Shown here: positions 39,609 through 50,700 of the stretch, piece by piece
Numbering within the stretch: position 1 is the stretch's first letter
How the letters are laid out: the number at the start of each line of letters is the position of its first letter
NCBI GenBank assembly: GCA_003279455.1
Contig: QCHU01000001.1
Location: 62,001-126,000, forward strand
DNA length: 64,000 nucleotides
Direction: 5' to 3'
From: Prochlorococcus sp. AG-402-G19
GTDB lineage: Bacteria; Cyanobacteriota; Cyanobacteriia; PCC-6307; Cyanobiaceae
Position numbers and translations under genes: made by a program
Notes under the pieces: model-generated
Seen by the model: only the letters and a program-made list of their open reading frames with translations
Databases searched by the model: none
Told to the model about the DNA's origin: nothing

Positions 39609-40886
39609 TTATGATGAAATTAATTCAAAATAAATTATATCATTATTATTATTAACTATATACTTAACGTTAAAGCTTCCACCGATATTTAAATTTTTTT
39701 GTGTGTGTAGGTTACATATAGTAGAAAAATAGTATTCTTTAAAGTATAAAATACAAATATTTTTATATCTGTTAATCCAATTCAGCAATATTACATTATA
39801 TTCCTTAAATGAGTTATTTTCAAACCATTTAATTAGGAAATATTTTTGATCTTCTCTATATCTCATTATATTTTCTCTTCCTTGATTATTAATCTTATGA
39901 ATTATTTTTTCAACTTCTTCTTTAGATATAAGATCTTTATTATTGAGATATCTATTTAATTGGAAGTTAACTAACAAATCAGCATATCTTCTAATCGGTG
40001 AGGTTGCATGTAAATAAGATGTTAATCCTAAACTGGAGTGTGGCATTGGATTTATAGAATAATATGACTTACCCATTGTTTTCTTCAGTAAAAAATTATA
40101 TAAAACTTTATTATCCAAACCTTGTATATTGTCTTTATTAACTTTCTCAAAACGTTGTTGAACCCTATACGGAACTGGTATTCCGTTGATGTTACAAAAA
40201 TCTGAAATCAAATTTCCATACAAGATCATAGCTTCACTTATTAGTTGTCTCGATAACGTTGGATCAATTATCTTAAGGGTTGGAATATTATCTTCTACAA
40301 AAATCTTTCCATATGATTCTAATATTTCCATAGCACCAGAATTCTTTCTCCAAAATTTTCTACCTTGTAAAATCGTAGAAATAATACTTAAATCTTCTTC
40401 TTCTTTTGGCGCATAATCAATAAGTTCATCGGCTTCTATATAATTTAACCTGAAGTCTACTTTAATTATACTATTAACTATTTCTGTAGAGCTAACACTG
40501 CCGTCTTTATTAAGAATAACACCTAAGCTTAATGCTTCTCTCTTTTCTTTATCACTTAGACTAAACACTTCATTAATTAAAATTTCAGGAAACATGTAGT
40601 AAGTATTAGTTGATAAATATACAGTTGAAATTAGCTTTCTTGCATTCTTATCAATAGCTGATTGATATTCAAAATAAGAAGTTGGGGAGGCAATATGAAT
40701 CCATATCTTGTACTGACAAGGTTTTCTTTCTAAGGAAATAGCATCATCTATTTCAAAAGTCTGTGAATCATCAATTGAATAAGTCTTTAGATGTGTAAGG
40801 TCTTTAACAAATGGATTAATATTATTTGTTTGTTTAAATCTAGAAATTATATCTTTAACTTCATTATTTAATTTTTTATTGCACAT
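39609..40886 (-). CDS. RNase II-family exoribonuclease with intact catalytic motifs
   Basis: TYSIDDSQTFEIDDAISLE and HATSPIRRYADLLVNFQLNRYL. Confidence 0.9.
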   Translation of the reverse strand: MCNKKLNNEVKDIISRFKQTNNINPFVKDLTHLKTYSIDDSQTFEIDDAISLERKPCQYKIWIHIASPTSYFEYQSAIDKNARKLISTVYLSTNTYYMFPEILINEVFSLSDKEKREALSLGVILNKDGSVSSTEIVNSIIKVDFRLNYIEADELIDYAPKEEEDLSIISTILQGRKFWRKNSGAMEILESYGKIFVEDNIPTLKIIDPTLSRQLISEAMILYGNLISDFCNINGIPVPYRVQQRFEKVNKDNIQGLDNKVLYNFLLKKTMGKSYYSINPMPHSSLGLTSYLHATSPIRRYADLLVNFQLNRYLNNKDLISKEEVEKIIHKINNQGRENIMRYREDQKYFLIKWFENNSFKEYNVILLNWINRYKNICILYFKEYYFSTICNLHTQKNLNIGGSFNVKYIVNNNNDIIYFELISS

Positions 40887-40909
40887 TCTATTTTTAATAG
40901 AATATTATC

Positions 40910-41131
40910 CTATCCTTCTGGATTAACAAAGGGGAGCAAGGCAATAATTCTTGCTCTTTTAACTGCTGTAGTTAAATCTCTTTGTTGCTTAGCTGTTAAT
41001 CCTGTAAGCCTTCTAGGTAAAATTTTACCTCTATCTGTAATAAATTTCTTTAATAATTCTACGTCCTTATAGTCAATAGGATCACCAGGTTTTATAGGAG
41101 AGAGTTTTTGTTTAAATAGTGAATTAGTCAT
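40910..41131 (-). CDS. rpsR: 30S ribosomal protein S18
   Basis: [51 protein letters not shown]. Confidence 0.98.
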   Translation of the reverse strand: MTNSLFKQKLSPIKPGDPIDYKDVELLKKFITDRGKILPRRLTGLTAKQQRDLTTAVKRARIIALLPFVNPEG

Positions 41132-41158
41132 TTTTAGAAAGTGTATAAAAGGAAATGA

Positions 41159-41356
41159 TTATTTGATTTCTCTATGGATAGTCATCTTATTTAATTCAGG
41201 ACAGAATTTTTTAAGTTCTAGTCTCTCAGTAGTGTTTCTACGATTTTTTTCTGTGGTGTATCTAGATACTCCTGCTGAACGCTTTTCTGAGCTAGGTACC
41301 GATCTAGACTCAGTACATTCTAAAGTAACCACTATTCTGGTACCTTTTTTAGCCAT
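41159..41356 (-). CDS. rpmG: 50S ribosomal protein L33
   Basis: [16 protein letters not shown]...[25 protein letters not shown]. Confidence 0.97.
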   Translation of the reverse strand: MAKKGTRIVVTLECTESRSVPSSEKRSAGVSRYTTEKNRRNTTERLELKKFCPELNKMTIHREIK

Positions 41357-41472
41357 ATGATCTTAGCTCAGCTTTTGTGAGTCTAGGGAACAAAGTACAA
41401 TCTTACTAGGCTAAGCACCCTTTTTTATAAATTCATTTGAGCACCTATGTTTAACTCCTGTCAGAGCAAATC

Positions 41473-43947
41473 ATGAAGGTATCAGTTTCCTGGCTAAAAG
41501 ATCTTGTCGAATTTAAGAATGATATTGATGAATTGGCTGAAAAGCTTTCGATGACTGGTTTTGAAGTTGAATCATTAGAAGATTTATCAGAGCAAGCTAA
41601 GAATGTTGTTATTGGTTTTGTTGATGAAATAAAACCACATCCAAATGCCGATAAACTCAAAGTCTGTTCTGTAGATGTTGGTTTACCCAAAAAGCTAAGT
41701 ATTGTTTGTGGAGCACCAAATGTAAAAGCCGGATATCATGTCCTTGTAGCGAAGGTTGGAGCTTATTTATCTTCAAAGTCATTAAACATAAAACTTTCTA
41801 GTTTAAGAGGCGTAGAAAGTGAAGGCATGATTTGTTCATTGAATGAATTAGGGATTGAAACTAGTAATGAAGGTATAGAAATTCTTGAAGAGAATGAAAC
41901 AACTATCCCTCCAATTGGTTCAAATGCTGTCGATTATCTTGGTTTGAATGACACAGTAATTGAATTAGCTATTACTGCTAACAGACCTGATGGTATGTCG
42001 ATGGTTGGGATAGCAAGAGAAATATCAATAATAACAAATTCAAAATTAACATTACCAACTTTAAATTTCAATAATGACTTTGAAAAGTTTGAACCAAATA
42101 TAATTGACAAAGAAACGATCGGAATAGACTGTATTTACTCACTCACATTTATAGATAATATAGACAATACTGGAAAGACAAATAAATCTATTTTTAATAA
42201 ATTAAGTTCATTAAGTCAAAATTGTATAAACCCAGTTGTAGACATAACTAATTATTTAATGCTTGAACAAGGCCAGCCTCTACATGCCTTTGATGCAGAT
42301 CTATTAGATAACATAATTGGTAGAAAAGTTATGCCAAATGATTTTGGTATTAGAAATGGCAAATCAGGCGAAACATTTGTGGCACTCGACAAAAAAGAAT
42401 ATAAATTAAATGAAAATATAAAGGTAATTACATGCGATGATTTTCCAATTGCAATAGCTGGCGTTATCGGTGGAAATAATAGTTCCGTAAGCTCTAAAAC
42501 TAAAAGAATTTGGCTGGAAGCAGCTGTTTTTACTCCTACATCAATTAGAAATAGTAGCAGAGAGATAGGGCTTAGAACAGATGCAAGTAGTAGGTACGAA
42601 AAGGGTATATCAGCTAACATGACAATAGCAGTCTCAAAAAGAGCTAGTGAACTTATCTCGTTAGAATTAGGAGGTAATATTAAATCTAGTTATGTTAATA
42701 ATAAATTTATTAAAAGAGATATTAGGGTCAATCTTAGAATGAAGAAAATAAACAGTATTCTAGGTAAATTGAGTCTCAAAGATAATAGTAAAATTCATAT
42801 ATCTTCTAATACACTGCGTCATCTTAATAAGGATGATGTTGAACCTCTACTAAAAAAACTTGGTTGCCTACTTACTTCAAATTCTGATGGTTGGAATATA
42901 GAAATTCCTCCCTACAGATCATCTGATTTAATAAGAGAGATAGATTTAATAGAAGAGATAGCAAGATTAATTGGATATGATAATTTTGATTCAAATATGC
43001 CTAATCCTCTTGAGCCAGGAGTACTAACACCTGCCAATTTGGTCGAAAGACGATTACGAAATTCCTTTATCAATAATGGTTTTCAAGAGGTAGTTTCTTC
43101 ATCACTTGTTGGTCCTGATAATACTGATGAAAGTCCTGTAATAATCAAAAATCCATTACTATCAGAGACAAGTAGATTAAGAACAAATGTATGGGATGAA
43201 CATCTTAAAATTCTTCAGAGGAATGTATCATTTGGGTCTGAAGCTTGTTGGATTTTTGAAATAGCAAAGATATACAAAAAAGATAACGAAAGCTTTGTTG
43301 AAACAAATTTATTGGCAGGCTCATTAACTGGCAATAAGCGAGTTAGCAAGTGGGGAAAAGCATCAAAACAAATAGCGTTAGATTATTTTGAAGCAAGAGG
43401 AAAACTAAAACAATCTCTTGAGGTTATAGGAATTGAAACTGTTGATAAGCAACTTACCGACAAAGATTTCATGCATCCGGGTCGAACTTCTGAATTGTTT
43501 GTTGAAGGAAAAAGTATCGGATACTTTGGACAAATACACCCTATTCTTTCTGAGAAATATGATCTAATTAATGAAACTTACTTATTTAACCTGGACTTTG
43601 ATTCTTTAATTAAAGCAGCTACAAGAAAAACTAATTGGACAAGAATTTATAAGGATTACCCCACTGTCCCATACATGGAAAGGGACATTGCACTTATTCA
43701 TTCAAAAAAATATAGTTCATTAGAAATAATCAACCTAATAAAAAAATCTGGAAGACCACTTTTAGAGAAAGTGGAATTGATAGACCGCTACGAAGGATCT
43801 TCTATTCCAGAGGATTCAGTTAGCCAGGCTTTTAGAATAAAATATAGAGATCCAAAGAAAACACTAGTAGAAGAAGATATAAATCCAATACACGAAAAAA
43901 TAAGGAAAGCCCTTAAAGAAAAAATAAAAGCGGAACTCAGAAGCTAG
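41473..43947 (+). CDS. pheT: phenylalanyl-tRNA synthetase beta subunit
   Basis: MKVSVSWLKDLVEF, HPNADKLKVCSVDVG, ITANRPDGMS, C-terminal FDX-ACB domain. Confidence 0.97.
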   Translation: MKVSVSWLKDLVEFKNDIDELAEKLSMTGFEVESLEDLSEQAKNVVIGFVDEIKPHPNADKLKVCSVDVGLPKKLSIVCGAPNVKAGYHVLVAKVGAYLSSKSLNIKLSSLRGVESEGMICSLNELGIETSNEGIEILEENETTIPPIGSNAVDYLGLNDTVIELAITANRPDGMSMVGIAREISIITNSKLTLPTLNFNNDFEKFEPNIIDKETIGIDCIYSLTFIDNIDNTGKTNKSIFNKLSSLSQNCINPVVDITNYLMLEQGQPLHAFDADLLDNIIGRKVMPNDFGIRNGKSGETFVALDKKEYKLNENIKVITCDDFPIAIAGVIGGNNSSVSSKTKRIWLEAAVFTPTSIRNSSREIGLRTDASSRYEKGISANMTIAVSKRASELISLELGGNIKSSYVNNKFIKRDIRVNLRMKKINSILGKLSLKDNSKIHISSNTLRHLNKDDVEPLLKKLGCLLTSNSDGWNIEIPPYRSSDLIREIDLIEEIARLIGYDNFDSNMPNPLEPGVLTPANLVERRLRNSFINNGFQEVVSSSLVGPDNTDESPVIIKNPLLSETSRLRTNVWDEHLKILQRNVSFGSEACWIFEIAKIYKKDNESFVETNLLAGSLTGNKRVSKWGKASKQIALDYFEARGKLKQSLEVIGIETVDKQLTDKDFMHPGRTSELFVEGKSIGYFGQIHPILSEKYDLINETYLFNLDFDSLIKAATRKTNWTRIYKDYPTVPYMERDIALIHSKKYSSLEIINLIKKSGRPLLEKVELIDRYEGSSIPEDSVSQAFRIKYRDPKKTLVEEDINPIHEKIRKALKEKIKAELRS

Positions 43948-44309
43948 TCTCATTAGTCTATTATTTGTCTAAAAAATAGTCCAAAGAAGAGACTATTTAG
44001 AGACCAGCAAGACTCAAGTAAAAGCTATAAGAAGTTCTCTGAGAATCATTTCGTTATCAGGCAATCATTTATTTGATTAAAAAATAATTTATAGCTCAGA
44101 AACGTTTAAAACATATGACGACAAGAAGTTAACAAACTAAAAACACGGGAACAGTGGTCTTACAAGTCTAACAAGAGAATTAATATTGGACTCATAAAGA
44201 GTCTCGTAAAAGATTAACGAGAAATGGCTGTACTAATGTTCGACTACATTCTCTGAATACTTGAAATACAACTCCGAACATATGAAATTCTTTAGAAATT
44301 TACTAACTA

Positions 44310-44348
44310 CGCTTTGCATAACTGTCTATAAAGCAGTTATGCAAAGCG
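44310..44348. repeat. perfect 15-bp inverted repeat with 9-nt loop (no T-tract)
   Basis: CGCTTTGCATAACTG-TCTATAAAG-CAGTTATGCAAAGCG inside the pheT-DnaJ intergenic region. Confidence 0.85.
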
Positions 44349-44677
44349 CGAAAGCAAGTTACTCCAATGGTATGTGCTCCGGAAAATGTGATTGGACAAA
44401 TTATGGACATAGATAGACAAATGCAGCACAAAGACAAAGATTCACTGAAAAGCTCTTAGTAAAAACCCGTAATTTTCATTCATTTTAAATCGCACTAAAT
44501 GATGTCCCATACCTTTTATTTGTTTTTATACAAATCAAAATCAAACAAACGACTCGTTCAATTTAAATGCCTTGAAACTGGATAAGTTAATAAAAGATTA
44601 TAAGATTAGATCTAGAATGTCTCGCATAAGACGCATCAATAGACCAGTCATAAGACTCAACCGAGATGGTCGAGAAC

Positions 44678-45715
44678 CTAATTTTTATATAAATCTTTGA
44701 GTAACTGATAGGCCTCGTTTAATTTTCTCATATTTTCGTTTGAGCCTCCAGCATCAGGGTGATTGGAAAGAGCTTTTTCTTTATAAGCGTCTCGAATGAA
44801 TGAAAGAGTTAGAGATGATCCGGCCTTTGTTGGTAAACCCAATAACTTCAAAGCACCATGAACAGTCATAGTTGACTCAAGTGTCTGGAACGAAGTCACA
44901 TTTTGACTACGTTTGAATTTATTCACGAACCTACGAATAAGAGTGGGAATTCTATTTCTTAAGTTTTTAGTAGAAAAGGGGTCTTCGAGAGCACCCGCCA
45001 AAATAACAACATCATCAAAAGTTACTGAATCAATTTTCCATTCAGGACAATATGAATTAAGCATTTTACATGCAGCATTCAAGGTAAAAGGAATGTTTTC
45101 TGTACCATCTACATTGGGCCAGATATCTCTTGCAAACCAAATCATTGATGCCTCAATAACACTTTCAGTCGGCTTTTGCCCATAAAGATATATCCAATGT
45201 TTTTCTGCAGCGTCTTTTGCTTTTACTAAATCATCGATATTTATAGTGGTAATTGAAGTATCTTCCATATTTTTAAACGTTTTATCTCTACTCAAACTTC
45301 TTTTTAAGTTTGTCGTCTGTTTTCTAATAAAACCTGGTAATTCAATACCTGTAGATACAGTTTCCTTTTGATTGGTTTTTGAATTATTAGTTTTGAAATC
45401 ATTTACAGATACATTTTTTATTTCAATATTTTTGTTTCCTACTATGACTAGTGCTTTTTCTTCCTTTGTACTATTTTCAATTCCACGTTGAACGCTTATA
45501 GAGTCATGATTAGTATTATGAGTTAAATCTAATTGTTGGTTTTCAATTATTTCTTCATCAAAATCTTTTGGTAAAATAACTTGTAATAGTCTCTCGAAAA
45601 CTTGTCCTCTTCTCCTAAACCCCCACTCTTTACGAAGGCGATCGACGCCGTCTATTAGATCAATTGGCAAATCAATTGAAATTCTCTTAATATCCTTTTT
45701 TTCACCTTCCGTCAC
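44678..45715 (-). CDS. J-domain protein with N-terminal ribbon-helix-helix-like segment
   Basis: C-terminal FIRDAYKEKALSNHPDAGGSNENMRKLNEAYQLLKDLY (HPD motif); N-terminal KRISIDLPIDLIDGVDRLRKEWGFRRRGQVFERLLQVI. Confidence 0.82.
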   Translation of the reverse strand: MTEGEKKDIKRISIDLPIDLIDGVDRLRKEWGFRRRGQVFERLLQVILPKDFDEEIIENQQLDLTHNTNHDSISVQRGIENSTKEEKALVIVGNKNIEIKNVSVNDFKTNNSKTNQKETVSTGIELPGFIRKQTTNLKRSLSRDKTFKNMEDTSITTINIDDLVKAKDAAEKHWIYLYGQKPTESVIEASMIWFARDIWPNVDGTENIPFTLNAACKMLNSYCPEWKIDSVTFDDVVILAGALEDPFSTKNLRNRIPTLIRRFVNKFKRSQNVTSFQTLESTMTVHGALKLLGLPTKAGSSLTLSFIRDAYKEKALSNHPDAGGSNENMRKLNEAYQLLKDLYKN

Positions 45716-45897
45716 AATATCCTTAAAACTATTTACATATTAATGGTCTTTTTATTTTCAACACACCTTTAGCTTTGAATTTATATAATTAAATAATTAT
45801 GAAATGCATATAAATTTGGAGATATTATTTAAAAACTAGGAAAGACCCACATCGATCAACATTTTAAAGTAATATTCTCAAAAATTGAATTATTTAG

Positions 45898-46077
45898 ATG
45901 AAATTCTGCACATCCTCCCAGGATTGGAGTAAAAGAAAAAAAATATTTCAAGCTAGGAAATTAAATTTTCTAGTTTCTGTTAAAGAATCGTATGAAAGAA
46001 AACTTGCAGCTATTACTGCATCCATATCAAAACTCGAGGAACAAATGAATTCAAATAGTACAAGTATAGAAAGCTAA
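45898..46077 (+). CDS. 59-aa basic/coiled-coil hypothetical protein
   Basis: Translated directly: MKFCTSSQDWSKRKKIFQARKLNFLVSVKESYERKLAAITASISKLEEQMNSNSTSIES. Confidence 0.6.
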   Translation: MKFCTSSQDWSKRKKIFQARKLNFLVSVKESYERKLAAITASISKLEEQMNSNSTSIES

Positions 46078-46092
46078 ATAACTCTGATCAAG

Positions 46093-46932
46093 TTAGTCAA
46101 TAACATCCTTCAATATTTGTTCTGCACCAAATTTAATTAGGACATCTACATCAGATTTTTTTGTTCCTAGAAAATATCCAGCAAAACCTAGAGCATTTAT
46201 ACTAAATCCATACGACTTATCTGTTTTACGGGTTATTAGCGCTATCCACTCAGAAGTTATAATCAAATTATACGGTTTTAAAGGTTTACTATCTAAATCT
46301 ATATCACCTAAATTCATCTCATGAATCATAGATTTATAAGAATTATATAAATCATTTGTATTAGTGTCTATGTTGTAATTCCTTTGTTTAATGGAAATAC
46401 AATGAGAAATTAGAGATTTAGTATTATCGTTATTATTTAATAATGAACAAAACCAATCATATCTAGGACAAATACTCTCATAATGATGTCTTGGTAACAA
46501 TTGAAAATGTCGATGAGGTTGACTCGCGCCAGCTTCCTTACTGCTATTAAAGAACCACAAACCAGTAGTATCATTATCTACATTTTTTATAGCATCGAAA
46601 TCATCATTATTAAGCCATCCATTTTGCGGTTTCCATTCATTTGTTATCAACAACATATGTCCGAGTTGTACTGGATATTTATTTAATATTAATGTGTGTT
46701 TATTGTTTATAGATTGTATTTCAAGCCTAGAATCCCAAGGAATAAATGGGTTGCTTTTAGGACCATATTCAACTAAATACTTGGGAATAGGGCTTAAAAG
46801 AAAACGAAGTTCATAATCACAACATAACTTATTCGTTTTATATTTTTTGGTATCCAGAGGAATTAAAGCCCCAGAATCTACAGCTTTTCTACTAATCTGA
46901 AGAGCTTTGGTCCATATAATTTGGCTCTTCAC
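46093..46932 (-). CDS. ATP adenylyltransferase / Ap4A phosphorylase-like (HIT superfamily)
   Basis: GASQPHRHFQLLPRH (HxHxQ) and NLIITSEWIALITR...SINALGFAGYFL. Confidence 0.88.
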   Translation of the reverse strand: MKSQIIWTKALQISRKAVDSGALIPLDTKKYKTNKLCCDYELRFLLSPIPKYLVEYGPKSNPFIPWDSRLEIQSINNKHTLILNKYPVQLGHMLLITNEWKPQNGWLNNDDFDAIKNVDNDTTGLWFFNSSKEAGASQPHRHFQLLPRHHYESICPRYDWFCSLLNNNDNTKSLISHCISIKQRNYNIDTNTNDLYNSYKSMIHEMNLGDIDLDSKPLKPYNLIITSEWIALITRKTDKSYGFSINALGFAGYFLGTKKSDVDVLIKFGAEQILKDVID

Positions 46933-47281
46933 CTCAAATATCCTTTATAAAAAATGTTATACAATTATATTATTAATATTCAAAAATATAAATATTGAAA
47001 AAAAATCTTAGTAACTATGCACTTATAATTAACATCAAATAATTAAAAAACAACACCAAGTTTCTTTAAAACAGCTAATTTATGGCTATCAAGCCGTCCA
47101 AAGCGTGAATAGAGGATTGAATCTCGTTAATTGGTTTGGTGCTCTAGAGACGATTTATGGGCATCTACAGGCCGATTTATTGCTTATAAGAACTTTTAAA
47201 AAATTAGTGTAAAAAAATTCATAAAATCAGATTTACAAAAATAAAAAAGAAAAAAGTCCTAAGTATTGATTTGGTAATCAA

Positions 47282-47668
47282 ATGAGCATAATCCCAAGAT
47301 CCTTTGTACGGGAATGGTTTTTGCGCAAAAATAGAAAATTGAAATTTATCAATTTGCAAAATAGTTTGAGTTTATTGGCAAATAAGGTTGACGAAAGCAG
47401 GGGGGAAAGAGGTAAAACCTCTTTCAGTAATGTGTCCTCGATGGATTGGGACTTTTCTGAAGACGAAGCTTTTATGGCTCTATGCGATGCGTTTCGCGAG
47501 AGCGGGGAAACGTCTGCCATGGAATTTTTGGCAACTGGTGAAGGTGCTTTTCACTTTCAGGAATTAACTCAAAATGCTGCTGGAGAAGGAATTGATTTAA
47601 GTGATTCAGTATCAATGGCAGAGTTTCAATTGGAAGTATTAGAAACCATCGATGAAATGAGTAGCTAA
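47282..47668 (+). CDS. conserved hypothetical protein (start uncertain; could be MDWDFSEDEAF)
   Basis: 128 aa ORF; MDWDFSEDEAFMALCDAFRESGETSAMEFLATGEGAFHFQELTQNA appears to be the conserved core. Confidence 0.65.
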   Translation: MSIIPRSFVREWFLRKNRKLKFINLQNSLSLLANKVDESRGERGKTSFSNVSSMDWDFSEDEAFMALCDAFRESGETSAMEFLATGEGAFHFQELTQNAAGEGIDLSDSVSMAEFQLEVLETIDEMSS

Positions 47669-47704
47669 TTTTCTGTATAATAATTTATAAATAAGAGAAG
47701 ATAT

Positions 47705-50700
47705 TTAGATCCCAAAGTATTTAGCTACAGGATGTAATGCAACAATAGCTGTTGTACTTTGTTCTGGATGAAGTTGCTCACTTTCATCCATTGTGATGTT
47801 AATTTTTTTAGCATCTAGCCATAGCAACTGTTTTCTTGAGTCTGAAACTTCAGGGCAGGCTGGATAACCAAAAGAATAACGACAACCGCGATACTTAACA
47901 TCTAAAATATCTTTAATATTGTCGGGTTCATTAACTCTAAATCCACATTCAATCCTAATAATAGAATGAATATATTCAGCAAGTGCTTCTGCCAGCTGGA
48001 CAGTCAATCCATGAAAAAAAAGATAATCTGAATATGAATCTTGACTAAATAATTTATGGGAATATTTACTAGCTGATTCTCCCATTGTTACAGCCTGCAT
48101 TGGCAAATAATCTGTGGGTTTATTATTACTTAAATCATTATAAAAATCAGCAATACAAAATCTTTTTCCAGATCTTTGCCTAGGTAATAGAAATTGGCCT
48201 AAGAGACTTTTATGATCTTTATCAAATACTTTTAAATTATTACCAACTCTACCACAAGGAAAATATCCATACACTAATGATGGATTAATAAGCTTTTCAC
48301 TTATTATTTTATTCATCCAGTAATCTAACTGAGGTTCGGCCTTCTTTAATAAAAAGTCCTTATAATCTGAGGCAGACATTTGTTTGGACCGTTTCATTTG
48401 CCATTGGCCTGCAAATAAAGCATTACGATCTAAGAATTTATAAACCTTAGTAATGTCTATATCTTTTTCTAATAAAAACTTTGGGCCTATAAATGGAGGT
48501 TTAATAGGATCTAATTGAGATATATCTTTTGATCTTGAGGTATCTTCAATAGACTTTTCTTTGATTTTGTTGATATTAATTTCTTGATGAGTATTTGTAT
48601 TTTTATAATTACCAATTGTAATACCCTCAGGAGCACCTTCTTTGAAGCCTAATATATTATCCCAGTTATTTGATTCCTTTGCTTTCATATATGAATCCAT
48701 AAATTTCAAATCTGTAAAAGCATCTTTACCGTAAATAACTTTTCCTTTATAAACACTTGCGCAATCTTGATTAACAAATTTTGGAGTGAGTGCTGCACCA
48801 CCTAGAATAATAGGTACAGATATCTCTTCTTCATTTAATGCTTTAAGATTATCTTTCATAAATGCAGTTGATTTGACAAGTAGACCACTCATGGCAATAC
48901 AGTCTGCGTTATGCTCTTTCTGAGCATTTATAATTGAATTGACTTCTTGCTTAATTCCTAAATTAATAACTTCATAACCGTTATTTGATAAGATTATATC
49001 TACTAGATTTTTACCAATATCGTGAACATCACCCTTAACTGTTGCGATAATAAATTTACCTTTAGATTGATTAACCTCAGATTTATCCATATATTCCTCT
49101 AAATATGAAACCGCAAATTTCATTGTTTCTGCAGATTGGAGAACAAATGGTAATTGCATTTGACCCGACCCAAATAATTCACCAACAACTTTCATCCCAT
49201 CTAATAAATATTCATTAATTATCACCAGAGGTTTATATTTCTTTAATGCGAGATCTAGATTTGAGTGTAAATTAGTTTTTTCACCATCAATAATATGATT
49301 CTTTAATTTTTCTTCTATTGGTAAGTTAATATCATCATTATTTGAACTTTTATTTAGAAGTTTCTTTGAATCATCGAAATAACTAGTTAAGGTTGTTAAA
49401 GGATCATAGATACATACTTTATTTTCAAATATTCTTTTATCATAAATAAGATCCATACAAATCTTTATCTCATCTTCACTTATTTTATTTAAAGGTAAAA
49501 TCTTGGAAGGAGAAACAATTGCAGAATCAAGACCGACCTTAATTGCTTCATTAAGGAATATTGAATTAAGAACTATTCTTGCACTAGAAGATAAACCAAA
49601 ACTTACATTTGAAATTCCAAGGATTAAATGAACTTCTGGATGTTGCTTTTTTATTAACTTAATTGCATTGATAGTTTCTAAACCATTCTTTCTATCTTCT
49701 TCTAATCCTGTTGAGATAGGTAATGCTAGAGGATCATAAAAAAGTTCATAAGGTTTTAAGCCAGATAAAGTCGCATCCTTATAAGCTCTTGTAGCTATTT
49801 CTGCTTTTTTTTCAGCAGATCTAGCCATTCCATCTTCGTCAATTGTTCCTATTACGACAGCTGACCCGTATCGTTTAGCAAGATCAATTACTTTATAGAA
49901 TCTATCTGGTCCATCCTCATAATTAGTAGAATTTAGAATACATTTTCCGCCAGCATGTTTTAGCCCACTCTCCATTTTTTCATAATCTGTTGAATCAAGC
50001 ATTAAAGGCAAATTAATATTATTAACAAGTCTTTTGACTAACATAGACATATCTTCGATCCCATTTCTTCCAACAAAATCTACATTTACATCTAAAACAT
50101 GAGCATTTTCCTTCAGTTGAGATTTTGCAATTCCAACAAGACCGTCCCAATCCTCATCGTTTAGGAGTTCTCTTACTTTTTTAGATCCACTAGCATTTAA
50201 TCTCTCACCTACGATCAAGAAAGAGTTATCTTGCACATACGGAATAGACTCATATATTGATGATGCAGCTGGGATTATAGATCTTTCTTTTGAAAGAGTA
50301 TCCAATCTTTGCTCAGAAGATAAAAGCTCTTTAGATAAATCTGAAAGTTGCTTAATATGTTCCGGTCTAGTTCCACAACAACCTCCAATCAACTGAACTC
50401 CTAAATCATTAATAAAATGACTAAGTTGGAACTTAAGTTCCATTGGAGTTAATCGATAATGAGCCTTGCCACCTACATTCTCTGGAAGTCCTGCATTTGG
50501 TATACAACTTATATGAAATGGTGAATGTTGCGATAAATATTTAATATGATCTTTCATTTCTTCCGGTCCAGTTGCACAATTAAGGCCCAAAATATCAATA
50601 TTAAATGGCTCCAGTATTGTTGTAATAGAAGAAATATCACTACCAATAAGCATCTGGCCGGTGGTTTCCATGGTTACCGACACCATTAATGGAATTCTCT

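Noticed and set aside
46093-46932. HIT protein with HxHxQ instead of HxHxH as an anomaly
   Set aside because: HxHxQ is the normal motif in Ap4A phosphorylase/ATP adenylyltransferase-like branches.
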